Shown one piece after another: positions 1 to 9,425 of a stretch of 64,000 nucleotides of DNA. This DNA comes from Algoriphagus limi (lineage in GTDB: Bacteria; Bacteroidota; Bacteroidia; Cytophagales; Cyclobacteriaceae). Every line of letters starts with the position of its first letter. Position 1 is the first letter of the stretch. A model generated the notes under the pieces. It ran no database searches. It saw only the letters and a program-made list of their open reading frames with translations, and was not told the DNA's origin. The DNA is taken from assembly GCF_024919275.1 (NCBI RefSeq), contig NZ_JANWGH010000001.1, positions 434,001 to 498,000 of the forward strand, written 5' to 3'. Made by a program: the position numbers and the translations under genes.

Positions 1-1
1 A

Positions 2-1321
2 AAGCTAGTTTATCGCTATGGGGATGAAAAAAAGGAAGTTGAGTCCTTTCCTGTGACTTTGTCCTATCAAACCGAAGAGGGCTTGAAGCAACGGGAATTT
101 ACTCTGTACCGTACGCATCATGGACCTATTACTCATCAACTTGAAGATAAATGGGTAGCCACAAAAATCAATTGGGACCCCGTAAATGCTTTGATTCAAA
201 GTTTCACCCGAACCAAGCTTGCCAACTATGAGGAATTCAAGGAGATGATGAATATCAGAACCAATTCCTCCAATAACACTGTTTTTGCGGATGCGGAAGG
301 AAATATTGCTTATTTCCATGGCAATTTCATTCCAAAAAGGAATCCTGAATTTGACTTTTCTAGGCCATTGGATGGTTCAAATCCAAAAACAGATTGGCAA
401 GGTATCCATACAGTTGATGAAAGTATTACGCTTCTAAATCCGCCTACAGGATGGATTCAAAACTGTAACTCTACGCCATTTACTGCGGCTGGTGAATTCA
501 GCCCTAAAGCAGAAAATTATCCGGTTTACATGGCTCCGGATCGTGAAAATTTCCGAGGAATTCATGCAGTTAAGGTATTGAAAGAAGCTTCGGACTTGAC
601 TTTGGATACCTTTATTGAATTAGCCTACGAACCAACATTGCCAGCTTTTGAAAGATTGATTCCGCACTTGGTGCAAGCCTTGGAAAAGTATGGAAATGAC
701 ACGGAAATCAAACAAGCTACTGAAGTTTTAAAGGCTTGGGATTTCAAAACCGGGAAAGAATCGGTTGCGATGAGTTTGGCTCATTTTTATGGAATGAATC
801 ATCAGCGCAAATTCCGGGATATGCAGGATTTGGTGGACAATGAAACCGTTTCTTCTCTTTCTCAACCAGAAACCCAGAAAGAACTGGTTGAGGTTTTCGA
901 AGAAACTTTGAATCAAATGAACGCTGATTTTGGAACTTGGAATACGCCTTGGGGAGAAATAAACCGATTCCAACGACTCAATGGTGATATTGATTTAGCC
1001 TACGATGATGATCAGCCTTATATCCCAATTGGGATGGCTTCCGGTCGATGGGGGGCTTTGGCATCCTATGGAGCGAGCACCAAAGAAGGCACCAAAAGAC
1101 TTTATGGAAGTTCTGGGAATAGCTTTGTGGCAGTCGTAGAGTTTGGAGATAAGGTACGAGCTAAGAGCATCTTGGCAGGAGGTCAAAGTGGAGATCCAAA
1201 TTCACCCCATTTCCTCGATCAAGCTCAACGCTATGCAGATGCAAACTTTAAGGAGGTTGCCTATTACCGAACAGATGTAGAAAAAAGAGCAGAAGAAAGG
1301 TATAAGCCAGGGAAGAGATAG
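2..1321 (+). CDS. Penicillin acylase family protein, C-terminal part (cut by window start)
   Basis: The reading frame is open from the first bases of the window and stops at 1321, so about 440 C-terminal residues are visible and the N terminus lies outside. The text matches the beta-subunit part of the penicillin amidase / acyl-homoserine-lactone acylase family (Ntn hydrolases): a segment asking for a hydrolysed substrate context (RTHHGPI), then NNTVFADAEGNIAYFHGNF, which is the characteristic strand region of this family, followed by the GWIQNCNSTPF segment. The catalytic Ser that follows the autocleavage site would be upstream and is not visible. These enzymes are usually periplasmic and hydrolyse amide bonds of acylated substrates; the substrate here is unknown. 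The downstream side is a repeat region. I am sure of the family, not of the substrate. Confidence 0.88.
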   Translation, partial: KLVYRYGDEKKEVESFPVTLSYQTEEGLKQREFTLYRTHHGPITHQLEDKWVATKINWDPVNALIQSFTRTKLANYEEFKEMMNIRTNSSNNTVFADAEGNIAYFHGNFIPKRNPEFDFSRPLDGSNPKTDWQGIHTVDESITLLNPPTGWIQNCNSTPFTAAGEFSPKAENYPVYMAPDRENFRGIHAVKVLKEASDLTLDTFIELAYEPTLPAFERLIPHLVQALEKYGNDTEIKQATEVLKAWDFKTGKESVAMSLAHFYGMNHQRKFRDMQDLVDNETVSSLSQPETQKELVEVFEETLNQMNADFGTWNTPWGEINRFQRLNGDIDLAYDDDQPYIPIGMASGRWGALASYGASTKEGTKRLYGSSGNSFVAVVEFGDKVRAKSILAGGQSGDPNSPHFLDQAQRYADANFKEVAYYRTDVEKRAEERYKPGKR

Positions 1322-1347
1322 GTTCAGTTTTGCTTATCCTTACTTTG

Positions 1348-1508
1348 GCCGTAAAATACAGCTTCGCTGAAATATACTTCGTGAAATACAATGGAAATAC
1401 ACTTCGCTACGCTCAGTGAAATATACGCATCGCGAGATAATAATAAGATACAGCTTCGCTGAGATATGCCTTTGTCGAGATAAGCTCTCCTTTGTCGAGA
1501 AAGATAAT
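1348..1508. repeat. Array of degenerate GARATA-bounded units (composite repeat, module A)
   Basis: Short units of about 16-28 bases, each ending in GAAATA or GAGATA and containing CTTCG-type mini-dyads (for example CTTCGCTGAAATA, GCCTTTGTCGAGATA), follow one another without a gene. The same kind of array occurs at 8383-8580, 8925-9002 and 19935-20142, where it is joined to further modules. Here only this module is present. No open reading frame in it looks protein-like. Confidence 0.75.
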
Positions 1509-1565
1509 TTGCCCAATAGGAAAGACTCTTTTTATTATTTGCTAGGCAGTATCTGAGGATATCAA

Positions 1566-1643
1566 GACCCCAGCGGGGTCTATGTTAGCTAACCCTGCCT
1601 GGGGCAGGCAGGCCCGGGTAAGGAGGAACGACGCAGCCCGGGG
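1566..1643. repeat. GACCCC/GGGGTC palindrome plus CCCCGGG arms, with a nested 18-bp insertion
   Basis: A palindrome (GACCCC-AGC-GGGGTC, 1566-1580) is followed by AACC..CCGGGTAAGGAGGAACGACG and the complementary arm CCCGGGG. A second copy of the same design is at 8738-8820 (GACCCC-ATA-GGGGTC, then CCTAGGG ... CCCTAGG). In this copy 18 bases at 1596-1613 interrupt the arm; removing them restores an arm complementary to the downstream CCCGGGG. The insert is the reverse complement of a GCCTGCCT-type element also seen at 20051 and 52433. Confidence 0.7.
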
Positions 1644-1779
1644 AAAAAGCCTCCCCCTAATCTCCGCGCTGGTGCAGGATCTAAGAGGTGGAAACGAAAA
1701 GTTGATGCCAGCAAGAGGGACACGAGAAATTGGTTACTAGTTATTGGTTATTGAGAGGTTCTATAAAACTCGAGTATTC

Positions 1780-2892
1780 TTAAACCTTAAACTTTTTCTC
1801 TTCTGCATGGTCAATCCATTCTCCTGTTAGGCTAAGATAAGCACCCATGGCATCTGCTGTCATACAGGAGTGAACGGGTAGTATCCCTATCAAATCTCCA
1901 ATTTGAACTTGGTTCAAAAGGTCTTCAGAAGCCTGAATTAAGCCATGTTCTTGGGAAATGCTTTTTACAAAAGAGCGGCTCTCTGGGATTTCCCAGCCAC
2001 CTTCCTTAAGGATGACTATTTCTCCAAAATTCTTTTTGCCATCTGCTTCAATTAGATGGTCTTTTGCTAGATGAACTCCGCCTCCATGAACCAGGATTTC
2101 ATTGCGCTCAGGAACAATATCTACTACTGGAATGGCTAAGGCTACAGCAATGTCAGATTTCTTACAACTTCCCAATTCCACTTGCATCAGGTCATAAAAG
2201 ACAAAGTTCCCAGGTCCCATTTGATCTATATCTCCAAAATCAGTCGCCACGGAACAACCGGGAGTGTCCCCGATTCGGGTGACCAAATTTGGATGCTTGG
2301 ACTCATACTTGGTTTTGAGCATGGCCAAAGCTTGTCGAGTTTCTTGATAGATTAGCTCTTTATCAGGCTTGTAATAAGTATGTCCCGGGTGAATGTAAAA
2401 TCCAAAAAATGACAGATGTTCAGAGGTGGCCGCTATTTTTAGAATCTCATCAATTTTTGAAAAATCACTCATATGAACTCCTGTGCGACCATATCCGGCA
2501 TCTATTTCTATCATAAAACCTACTGGGCTCGTAAGTTTATTTGCAAGCTCTTGGATGGTGGCGGTGTTGACTATTTGAACAGAAATCGGTTGCGTTTTCG
2601 CCAATTTATTGAGTAGAGGAATCTCCCGTATATTGAAAGGAAAAGCAATATGAATCAGCTCCCAGCCAGAATTGCTCAAATAAGCCGCTTGCCGGATAGA
2701 AGAGGCTGTGATTTTCCGAATCCCATATTCCCGAGCCCATTCTCCGATTTTTTTGGATTGGGCTGTCTTCCAGTGTGGAATTAATTCTAGCTGATGGAGT
2801 TCTGCCTTTTCTGCCATTTTTTGGATATTGGCACGACAGATTTTTTCATCAATCAATAATGTTGGAGAGGTTATTTGGGTTCGGTAATCCAT
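1780..2892 (-). CDS. D-threonine aldolase / D-serine dehydratase-like PLP enzyme (DSD1 family)
   Basis: A 370-residue protein with an alanine-racemase-type N-terminal PLP barrel and the C-terminal domain of the D-serine dehydratase / D-threonine aldolase group (fold type III). The PLP-binding lysine is probably K42 in PHWKTAQSKK, and the C-terminal H341-S-C343 pair matches the metal-binding His and Cys of eukaryotic-type D-serine dehydratase. Other family marks are the HPGHTYYK and GDTPGCS segments and EILVHGGGVH. Likely reactions are cleavage or dehydration of a D-beta-hydroxy amino acid in the cytoplasm; the sequence alone does not decide which. It stands alone on the minus strand, divergent from alaS, with a 255-base gap that must hold both promoters. 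Length is normal for the family. Confidence 0.85.
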   Translation of the reverse strand: MDYRTQITSPTLLIDEKICRANIQKMAEKAELHQLELIPHWKTAQSKKIGEWAREYGIRKITASSIRQAAYLSNSGWELIHIAFPFNIREIPLLNKLAKTQPISVQIVNTATIQELANKLTSPVGFMIEIDAGYGRTGVHMSDFSKIDEILKIAATSEHLSFFGFYIHPGHTYYKPDKELIYQETRQALAMLKTKYESKHPNLVTRIGDTPGCSVATDFGDIDQMGPGNFVFYDLMQVELGSCKKSDIAVALAIPVVDIVPERNEILVHGGGVHLAKDHLIEADGKKNFGEIVILKEGGWEIPESRSFVKSISQEHGLIQASEDLLNQVQIGDLIGILPVHSCMTADAMGAYLSLTGEWIDHAEEKKFKV

Positions 2893-3073
2893 AGGATTTT
2901 TTGATTTTGGATAATGTAAAGTTAAGCTTCCTTTTAAGATAAGAAAGTATTATAAACCCCATGAGTCTTGAATTTGACTGGGCTTTCAGCATTCGAAATT
3001 TAACTTAACACCTAAAATCCTATGAAACCTGCTGTTTTTCTGAAATCCATTTACCTAAGCCCATTAAAACTGC

Positions 3074-3081
3074 TATTTTTG
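3074..3081 (+). promoter_or_regulatory. Candidate -7 element for alaS
   Basis: TATTTTTG fits the Bacteroidota -7 consensus TAnnTTTG and lies 67 bases before the alaS start. I see no good TTTG -33 element at the usual distance, so this rests on one half of the promoter only. Confidence 0.35.
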
Positions 3082-3147
3082 TGAGCTTAAATCCAAGCCC
3101 CATTCATAGGGTTTTAAATTATCCTTAATTAGCGCAAGCTCAACTTC

Positions 3148-5772
3148 ATGGAAGCAAAGAAAATACGAAGCACCTTTATTGAGTTTTTTCAGTCAAAAGG
3201 CCATCATTTCGTTCCATCAGCCCCAATTGTGGTAAAAAATGATCCAACCCTGATGTTTACCAATGCGGGGATGAATCAATTCAAAGATGCCTTCTTGGGA
3301 AATGAAGTGGCCAAATATCCTCGTGTCGCCAATTCTCAGAAATGTCTTCGTGTAAGTGGAAAGCACAATGACCTGGAAGAAGTAGGTGTGGATACTTATC
3401 ATCACACCATGTTTGAGATGTTGGGGAACTGGTCTTTTGGAAATTACTTCAAAAAGGAGGCTATCGAATGGGCATGGGAACTTCTAACTGATGTCTATCA
3501 GCTTCCAAAGGATAGGTTGTATGTTTCTGTTTTTGAAGGTGACCCTTCCGAAAATCTTGAAATGGATCAGGAAGCCTATGATTTCTGGAAAGAGATTGTG
3601 CCTGAAGATCGCATCATCATGGGTTCCAAAAAGGATAATTTCTGGGAAATGGGAGACACGGGACCTTGTGGACCTTGTTCGGAAATCCATATTGACTTAA
3701 GATCTGAAAAGGAACTTTCTGAGATTCCAGGAAGGGAATTGGTTAATCAAGATCACCCTCAGGTAATTGAGATTTGGAACCTGGTATTCATGCAGTTTAA
3801 TCGCTTGGCGGATGGTAGTCTAAAAGAACTTCCTGCGAAGCATGTGGATACAGGGATGGGGTTTGAGCGTCTAGTTCGTGCAATCCAAAAGAAATCTTCT
3901 AATTACGACACCGATATTTTTACCCCTTTCATCTCATTTTTGGAGGAAAAGTCAGGCAAAAAATATGGAGAAGACGAGCAGACAGATATTGCCTTTCGCG
4001 TAGTAGTTGATCATATCCGTGCAATCTCTTTTACAATTGCAGATGGTCAGCTTCCTTCTAATAACAAGGCTGGTTATGTAATTAGACGTATCCTTCGTCG
4101 AGCTGTCCGCTATGGCTATACCTTTCTGGGCCTTCAGTCTCCCTTCTTGTATGAATTATGCTCACTGATGGCAGAGCATTTTGGAGATATTTTCCCTGAG
4201 GTGCGGCAGCAACAAGACTTCATCGCCAAAGTGATTCAGGAAGAAGAAACATCATTCCTTCGAACCTTGGATCACGGTTTGAAAATGCTTTCAAGCATCA
4301 AAGCTGAGTTGAGTGAAAAAGGGGAGAATGTGATTTCTGGAAAAACCGCCTTTGAACTATACGATACCTATGGTTTTCCTTTGGATTTGACTTCTTTGAT
4401 TGCGAGAGAAAGTGGTTTCTCTTTGGATGAAAAGGGTTTTGAAATCGAAATGGAAAAACAGAAAAACCGCTCTCGTGCTGCTTCTGAATCTGAAACAGGA
4501 GATTGGGTGCAGGTAGAAGAAGAGGTGGGCGTGGACTTCGTCGGTTATGATTATTTGGAAACGCAGTCTCACATCGTCAAATACCGTACTGTTAAGGAGA
4601 AAAAGGGAGAAAAGTATCAACTGGTACTAGATAAAACTCCTTTCTATGCGGAAAGTGGAGGGCAAGTCGGAGATACAGGTTGGCTTGTTTCGGATACTGA
4701 AAAAATCAGAGTAGTCGATACCAAGAAAGAGAATGATCTGATTGTTCACTTTGTGGAGAAATTGCCTGCAGAGCCTCACAAACCTTTCAAAGCTCATGTG
4801 GATGTAGCGCAGCGACAATTGATTATGAATAATCATTCTGCTACGCATTTGCTTCATGCCGCACTTCGAGAGGTCTTGGGTGATCATGTACAACAGCGAG
4901 GTTCCTTAGTGAACGATAGACTTCTAAGATTTGACTTTTCGCATTTCAGCAAAATGACGGATGCCGAAATTCAATGGGTGGAGGAAATCGTCAATAGAAA
5001 AATTCGTGAGAATATTGCTTTGGGTGAAAAACGGAATGTACCTATCGAAGAGGCCAAAAAAATGGGAGCTATGGCTCTTTTTGGTGAAAAATATGGGGAT
5101 TTTGTGCGTGTTATCACCTTTGATCCAAGTTTTTCAGTAGAGCTTTGTGGTGGCACACATGTTCCATATACGGGTCAGATAGGTTTCTTTAAAATCGTTT
5201 CTGAAGGTTCTGTGGCTTCTGGTGTTCGCAGAATTGAGGCGATAACTTCTGTTGCAGCTGAAAAGTATCTTCGTGACCAGGAAGGCTTACTGAAAGAAGT
5301 TCAGGAATTGCTTAAGAATCCAAAGGATGTAAAAAAAGCAATCGAGTCTTTGCTTTCAGAGCGGAATGAATTGAAAAAAGAGCTTGAGGCTTTGCATTTG
5401 GAAAAAGCAGCTCAAGTAAAATCAAGTCTCCTTTCTCAATTTGTAGATCAAGGAGATTCAAAGATTTTGATTGCACAGGTAGAATTACCAAATGCAGATG
5501 CTTTGAAGAAATTGGCCTACGAGTTGAAAAATGAAGTAGATAAAGCCTTTGTGGTTTTGGCAGCTGATATTGATGGGAAACCTCAAATTGCTGTGATTTT
5601 GGATGAATCTTTGATCGAATCCAAAGGATGGAATGCGGGAGCAATCGTCCGGGATTTGGCGAAAGAAATCCAAGGCGGAGGAGGTGGTCAGCCATTCTTT
5701 GCGACAGCAGGTGGAAAAAACCTTCAAGGATTGCCTCAGGTTGTAAAAAAGGCAAAAGAAATGTTTCTTTAA
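3148..5772 (+). CDS. alaS: Alanine--tRNA ligase
   Basis: An 874-residue class II synthetase of normal family length, which attaches alanine to tRNA-Ala in the cytoplasm. The N-terminal aminoacylation domain shows TNAGMNQFKDAFLG and the MFEMLGNWSFGNYFK segment. The editing domain carries the zinc ligands H563 and H567 (NHSATH) and C667 and H671 (CGGTH). The C terminus ends with the glycine-rich GGGGGQ segment of the C-Ala domain. The ATG start gives the expected MEAKKIRSTFIEFF beginning. gatB follows after 19 bases in the same direction, so the two translation genes are probably co-transcribed. Confidence 0.98.
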   Translation: MEAKKIRSTFIEFFQSKGHHFVPSAPIVVKNDPTLMFTNAGMNQFKDAFLGNEVAKYPRVANSQKCLRVSGKHNDLEEVGVDTYHHTMFEMLGNWSFGNYFKKEAIEWAWELLTDVYQLPKDRLYVSVFEGDPSENLEMDQEAYDFWKEIVPEDRIIMGSKKDNFWEMGDTGPCGPCSEIHIDLRSEKELSEIPGRELVNQDHPQVIEIWNLVFMQFNRLADGSLKELPAKHVDTGMGFERLVRAIQKKSSNYDTDIFTPFISFLEEKSGKKYGEDEQTDIAFRVVVDHIRAISFTIADGQLPSNNKAGYVIRRILRRAVRYGYTFLGLQSPFLYELCSLMAEHFGDIFPEVRQQQDFIAKVIQEEETSFLRTLDHGLKMLSSIKAELSEKGENVISGKTAFELYDTYGFPLDLTSLIARESGFSLDEKGFEIEMEKQKNRSRAASESETGDWVQVEEEVGVDFVGYDYLETQSHIVKYRTVKEKKGEKYQLVLDKTPFYAESGGQVGDTGWLVSDTEKIRVVDTKKENDLIVHFVEKLPAEPHKPFKAHVDVAQRQLIMNNHSATHLLHAALREVLGDHVQQRGSLVNDRLLRFDFSHFSKMTDAEIQWVEEIVNRKIRENIALGEKRNVPIEEAKKMGAMALFGEKYGDFVRVITFDPSFSVELCGGTHVPYTGQIGFFKIVSEGSVASGVRRIEAITSVAAEKYLRDQEGLLKEVQELLKNPKDVKKAIESLLSERNELKKELEALHLEKAAQVKSSLLSQFVDQGDSKILIAQVELPNADALKKLAYELKNEVDKAFVVLAADIDGKPQIAVILDESLIESKGWNAGAIVRDLAKEIQGGGGGQPFFATAGGKNLQGLPQVVKKAKEMFL

Positions 5773-5791
5773 TCGGATAGAATCAAGCTAA

Positions 5792-7252
5792 ATGCTTAGC
5801 GAGGAAATCAAAAATAAATATCAATTGGTAGTCGGTTTGGAGGTGCATGCGCAGCTCTTGACAGAGAGTAAAATGTTTGCTGCCGATTCCACCGAATTTG
5901 GGAATTTGCCCAATACTTTGATTTCCGTGATTACGCTGGGTCATCCTGGTACGCTACCAAAAGTCAATAAAAAGGCTATTGAATATGCCGTGAAAATGGG
6001 CTTGGCTTGCCACTGCGAGATCACGCGAACTAATATTTTTTCTAGAAAAAACTATTTCTACCCAGATCTACCAAAAGGTTATCAAATTACTCAAGATAAG
6101 GGTCCAATCTGCGTGGGAGGGAAAGCCCCAATTCGCCTTGCAGATGGAAGTACCCGTGAAATCCAACTCAACCGAATCCATTTGGAGGAAGATGCTGGGA
6201 AATCCATTCACTTAGATGGTGAGTCTGATACTTTGGTAGATTTTAATCGGGCGGGAACGCCATTAATTGAGATTGTTACAGAACCCAATATTTACACCTC
6301 TGAGGAAGCTTATGCATTTCTGACCGAGATAAAGAAGTTGGTAAAATACCTGGAAATCTGCGATGGAAATATGGAGGAAGGTTCACTTCGTTGCGACGCC
6401 AATGTTTCGATCATGTTGAAAGGAGCCAAGGAACTCGGGAAAAAAGTAGAGGTCAAGAATATGAACTCCTTCCGGAATGTGGTTCGGGCCATCGAACATG
6501 AATTTGAGCGAATGGTTGGTTTATTAGAGGAAGGAAAAGAAATCATCTCCGAAACTCGAACTTTTGATGCTGATACCGGTACCACATCCGGAATGCGGAC
6601 CAAAGAGGAATTAAATGATTATCGATATTTTCCTGAGCCCGATTTGAGCCCTGTGGTTATTTCAGAAGAGTGGTTGCAATCCATTCAATCTGACATGCCG
6701 ACTCTTCCGAGGGATCTGTACAAAAAGTTTATAGAGGAATACGGTTTGCCGGATTATGATGCCTCTTTTCTTACTGAATCCAAGGAATTGGCACTTTGGT
6801 TTGATGATTTATGTCGTGAAACATCCTTGTACAAAGCCGCGTCCAATTGGATGATGGGGCCAATCAAGTCATATCTGAATGAGACAGCTACTCACATTTA
6901 TGACTTTCCGATTAAGCCCAAAACCTTGGCAGAATTATTGGCTTTGATAGAGGAGGGAAAAGTGAGTTCTTCAATTGCATCTCAGAAAATATTCCCTGAG
7001 TTGCTAAAGACTCCAAAAGTTTCTCCTTTGGAAATCGCTCAGAAGCTTAACCTGATTCAGGAGAGTGATGAAACTTCTCTGAAGCCAATTATTGAGGAGG
7101 TTTTAAAAGAAAACGGGCAAAAAGTAGCCGAATATAAATCCGGTAAAAAAGGCTTAACAGGCTTTTTTATGGGCCAAGTGATGCGAAAATCAAATGGGAA
7201 AGCTGACCCAAAAGTCGCTACCAAATTATTGACAGAATTATTGAATAATTAA
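5792..7252 (+). CDS. gatB: Asp-tRNA(Asn)/Glu-tRNA(Gln) amidotransferase subunit B
   Basis: A 486-residue protein, normal length for GatB, beginning with the family signature LVVGLEVHAQLLTESKMF and containing NFNRAGTPLIEIVTEP-type and EVKNMNSFR segments. GatB holds the mischarged tRNA and, with GatA and GatC, converts Glu-tRNA(Gln) or Asp-tRNA(Asn) to the correct amide form. The C-terminal helical YqeY-like tail (GLTGFFMGQVMRKSNGKADP) is present. gatA and gatC are not in this window, which is common in Bacteroidota. It lies between alaS (19 bases upstream) and a TlpA-like gene (6 bases downstream). Confidence 0.97.
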   Translation: MLSEEIKNKYQLVVGLEVHAQLLTESKMFAADSTEFGNLPNTLISVITLGHPGTLPKVNKKAIEYAVKMGLACHCEITRTNIFSRKNYFYPDLPKGYQITQDKGPICVGGKAPIRLADGSTREIQLNRIHLEEDAGKSIHLDGESDTLVDFNRAGTPLIEIVTEPNIYTSEEAYAFLTEIKKLVKYLEICDGNMEEGSLRCDANVSIMLKGAKELGKKVEVKNMNSFRNVVRAIEHEFERMVGLLEEGKEIISETRTFDADTGTTSGMRTKEELNDYRYFPEPDLSPVVISEEWLQSIQSDMPTLPRDLYKKFIEEYGLPDYDASFLTESKELALWFDDLCRETSLYKAASNWMMGPIKSYLNETATHIYDFPIKPKTLAELLALIEEGKVSSSIASQKIFPELLKTPKVSPLEIAQKLNLIQESDETSLKPIIEEVLKENGQKVAEYKSGKKGLTGFFMGQVMRKSNGKADPKVATKLLTELLNN

Positions 7253-7258
7253 AACAAC

Positions 7259-8377
7259 ATGAAGATAGTAATGAAAAGTCTCTGGTTTTTAGGTTTAATT
7301 TCACTCTTTTCCTGTGGAAATAGTGCTAATTCAGAGCAAGATGGAACAGTTGAGATTTCTGGAAAAATTTCCAATGCTCCTGAAGGAGTGGTGGTTTTAT
7401 CTCAATTTACCGATGGAAGACCTCGGGTATTAGATACCTTAGATTTGGATTCTGAGGGCAATTTTTCATACGAATTGCAAGTTGAAGATCCTACCTTTTA
7501 TGACTTAAACCTATTTGGGGAGCGATCAGTAAGATTAGCACTATTGAAAGAAGATGTGCAGGTGAATTATGATTTTTCCCAGCCGGAAAATATTCAAATC
7601 GAAGGCTCGAAGGATAGCCAAGAAATGCTCAAGTTGGAAAAGTTGATGGCTGATTATCAGGCTGATGTAAATGCTTTGAATGAAGCCTATTATGAGGCTA
7701 TGAGTAATAATGATGCTGAAACTATCAAAAGTATTCAAGCTCAGGCTTTGGATTTGGAAGCTAATCAAGCGGAACGGGTAAAGCAGACAATTAATAGCAT
7801 GGGGGATAGCTTTGCTTCCTTGGCAGCTATCGGATTATTGAATCCAAAAAATGACTTTCCATTCTTAGATGAATTGATCAATCGATTGGATCAGAAATAT
7901 CCGAATACACTTACCATCATTCAATTGAAGCAGCAATTAGATGAACTGCGTGCTTTGGCTATAGGTGCAGTTGCACCGGAAATTGCTTTGCCAGGACCTG
8001 ATGGAGAAATCAAGAAACTTTCGGATTTACGAGGAAATTATGTGTTGATTGATTTCTGGGCTGCTTGGTGTAAACCTTGCCGCGCTGAAAATCCAAATGT
8101 GGTTAGATTGTACAAGGAATATAATTCCAAAGGTTTTGAGGTATTTGGAGTTTCCTTAGATCGTGACCGAGAAGATTGGGTTCAAGCCATTGCAGATGAT
8201 CAATTAGAGTGGACCCAGGTTTCTGATTTGCAATACTTCAATTCGGCAGCGGCTCAAACTTATCAGATTCAGGCGATCCCTGCTACCTATATGATCGATC
8301 CAGAAGGAAAAATCATAGCCAAAGATCTCCGTGGACCAACATTGGAAAGGAAGTTACAGGAGTTGTTTGATAATTAA
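7259..8377 (+). CDS. TlpA-like thiol-disulfide oxidoreductase lipoprotein (DUF4369 + thioredoxin)
   Basis: A 372-residue lipoprotein: signal peptide with lipobox LFSC and acylated Cys at residue 19, then a DUF4369-type N-terminal domain (beta-rich, about 30-130), a helical linker (about 130-230) and a C-terminal AhpC/TSA-TlpA thioredoxin domain with the redox pair C271-K-P-C274 in FWAAWCKPC. The cis-Pro region is QAIPATYMIDPEGKI. The family reduces or exchanges disulfides in the periplasm, attached to a membrane; partners are not identified here. It starts 6 bases after gatB and probably rides on the same transcript. A second in-frame ATG four codons later cannot be excluded as the start. Confidence 0.92.
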   Translation: MKIVMKSLWFLGLISLFSCGNSANSEQDGTVEISGKISNAPEGVVVLSQFTDGRPRVLDTLDLDSEGNFSYELQVEDPTFYDLNLFGERSVRLALLKEDVQVNYDFSQPENIQIEGSKDSQEMLKLEKLMADYQADVNALNEAYYEAMSNNDAETIKSIQAQALDLEANQAERVKQTINSMGDSFASLAAIGLLNPKNDFPFLDELINRLDQKYPNTLTIIQLKQQLDELRALAIGAVAPEIALPGPDGEIKKLSDLRGNYVLIDFWAAWCKPCRAENPNVVRLYKEYNSKGFEVFGVSLDRDREDWVQAIADDQLEWTQVSDLQYFNSAAAQTYQIQAIPATYMIDPEGKIIAKDLRGPTLERKLQELFDN

Positions 8378-8382
8378 GTTCG

Positions 8383-8734
8383 GCTGCGCCACACGATATA
8401 CACCTCCTTTTAGTCGGTGAAATATATTCGGCTTCGCCTCATGAAATACGCCTGCGGCAAAATAGGCTCAGCTACGCTTCGCGAGATACGCTTCACTTTG
8501 TTCCGCGAAATATGCTCAGCTGCGCTTCGCGAGATAAGCTTCACTTCGTTCAGCAAGATATGCCTTCGGCGAGATAACCTCCTAGCCATTCCCCCTTTGA
8601 CTTGTATTTATTGTAAAAATTAAAAAATAATATCCAAAGGGGGCTCGGGGGATTAAAACCTAAATTTTTATGGAGCCGTTGTGGATTACTCCTAATAATA
8701 TTCTTGATAACGAAAAACAATAGATGCTTTCATT
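8383..8734. repeat. Composite intergenic repeat, copy 1 (module A array, CCCCCTTT hairpin, tail)
   Basis: From 8383 to 8580 runs a row of GARATA-bounded units. At 8588-8654 follows a hairpin-capable segment: ATTCCCCCTTT ... AAAGGGGG and then GGGGGATT. After this comes a degenerate tail (GTTGTGGATTACTCCTAATAAT) comparable to GTTAGGGATTACTCCCAATAAT in copy 2. The order A, hairpin, tail is the same as at 8925-9375 and 19935-20400. The region carries no gene; the one long frame across it is repeat-encoded. Confidence 0.75.
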
Positions 8735-8737
8735 AAA

Positions 8738-8820
8738 TGACCCCATAGGGGTCAAATTTTGGTAACCTAGGGTAAGCAAACCGAGGAACGAGGTGCGGCG
8801 CAACCCTAGGAATAGAAACC
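8738..8820. repeat. GACCCC/GGGGTC palindrome with CCTAGGG/CCCTAGG arms
   Basis: GACCCC-ATA-GGGGTC at 8739-8753 is followed by CCTAGGG at 8766-8772 and CCCTAGG at 8814-8820, with the shared text GTAAG...CGAGGAACGAGG between. This is the uninterrupted counterpart of the copy at 1566-1643. Confidence 0.7.
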
Positions 8821-8924
8821 AAAAGGAAAAATCTCCCTCGGCCCGAGATATCAGTGAGACCTTCTTATTTAATGCCGAGGGATAGGAACGTATTATTTTC
8901 GGTAGCCACTTGCGAAGTATCCCT

Positions 8925-9375
8925 AAGGCGAAATAAGCTTCACTTGGTTCTGTAAGATAAACTCCGCTGCGCTTCGTTAGATATGCCTTCGGCGAGAAAG
9001 ACTTAGCCCAAATTCCCCCCTTTGTCTTTTATTGTTATAGCAGAGATGCATTCTATTGTAAAGGGGGTAAGGGGGATTTGACTTCAAATATTAAAGAAAG
9101 ACCGTTAGGGATTACTCCCAATAATTATCGTTGACCCTGAACAGAAATTAAAGTATCTCTGCGCAGCCATATCTTCCTTATCGGCGAAGCTATCTTAAAA
9201 TAATATTGGCAGTCATGCCATAAATCTCCCGCTCCCGTTCGTGTCTTCACGAATGGTGGCAGCAATTCCCAAAAACAATAAAACAGTAAACAACCTTACC
9301 GATTACTACCTCGGCGCAGCCGTATCTTTTTTTATCTGCGAAGCTATCTTAAAATAATATTGGCAGTCATGCCTT
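8925..9375. repeat. Composite intergenic repeat, copy 2
   Basis: Module A units (8925-9002), the CCCCCTTT hairpin (9011-9079), then a long tail: TTCAAATATTAAAGAAAGACC, GGGATTACTCCCAATAATTATC, and a block ending ATATTGGCAGTCATGCC at 9219. A small perfect hairpin TTCGTG-TCTT-CACGAA follows at about 9238-9253. The block GCAGCC..ATCTT..GCGAAGCTATCTTAAAATAATATTGGCAGTCATGCC then recurs at 9315-9372, so this copy carries its last module twice. Confidence 0.72.
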
Positions 9376-9425
9376 AACATTTCAATGTAATCAAAACAAT
9401 AAGGCAATCCTTCTACAGACAATTT

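Noticed and set aside
8417..8623. A 68-codon frame across the repeat region
   Set aside because: It is translated module A repeat text (repeated LREI/FREI phrases) followed by the hairpin; no start support and it breaks at the module border.
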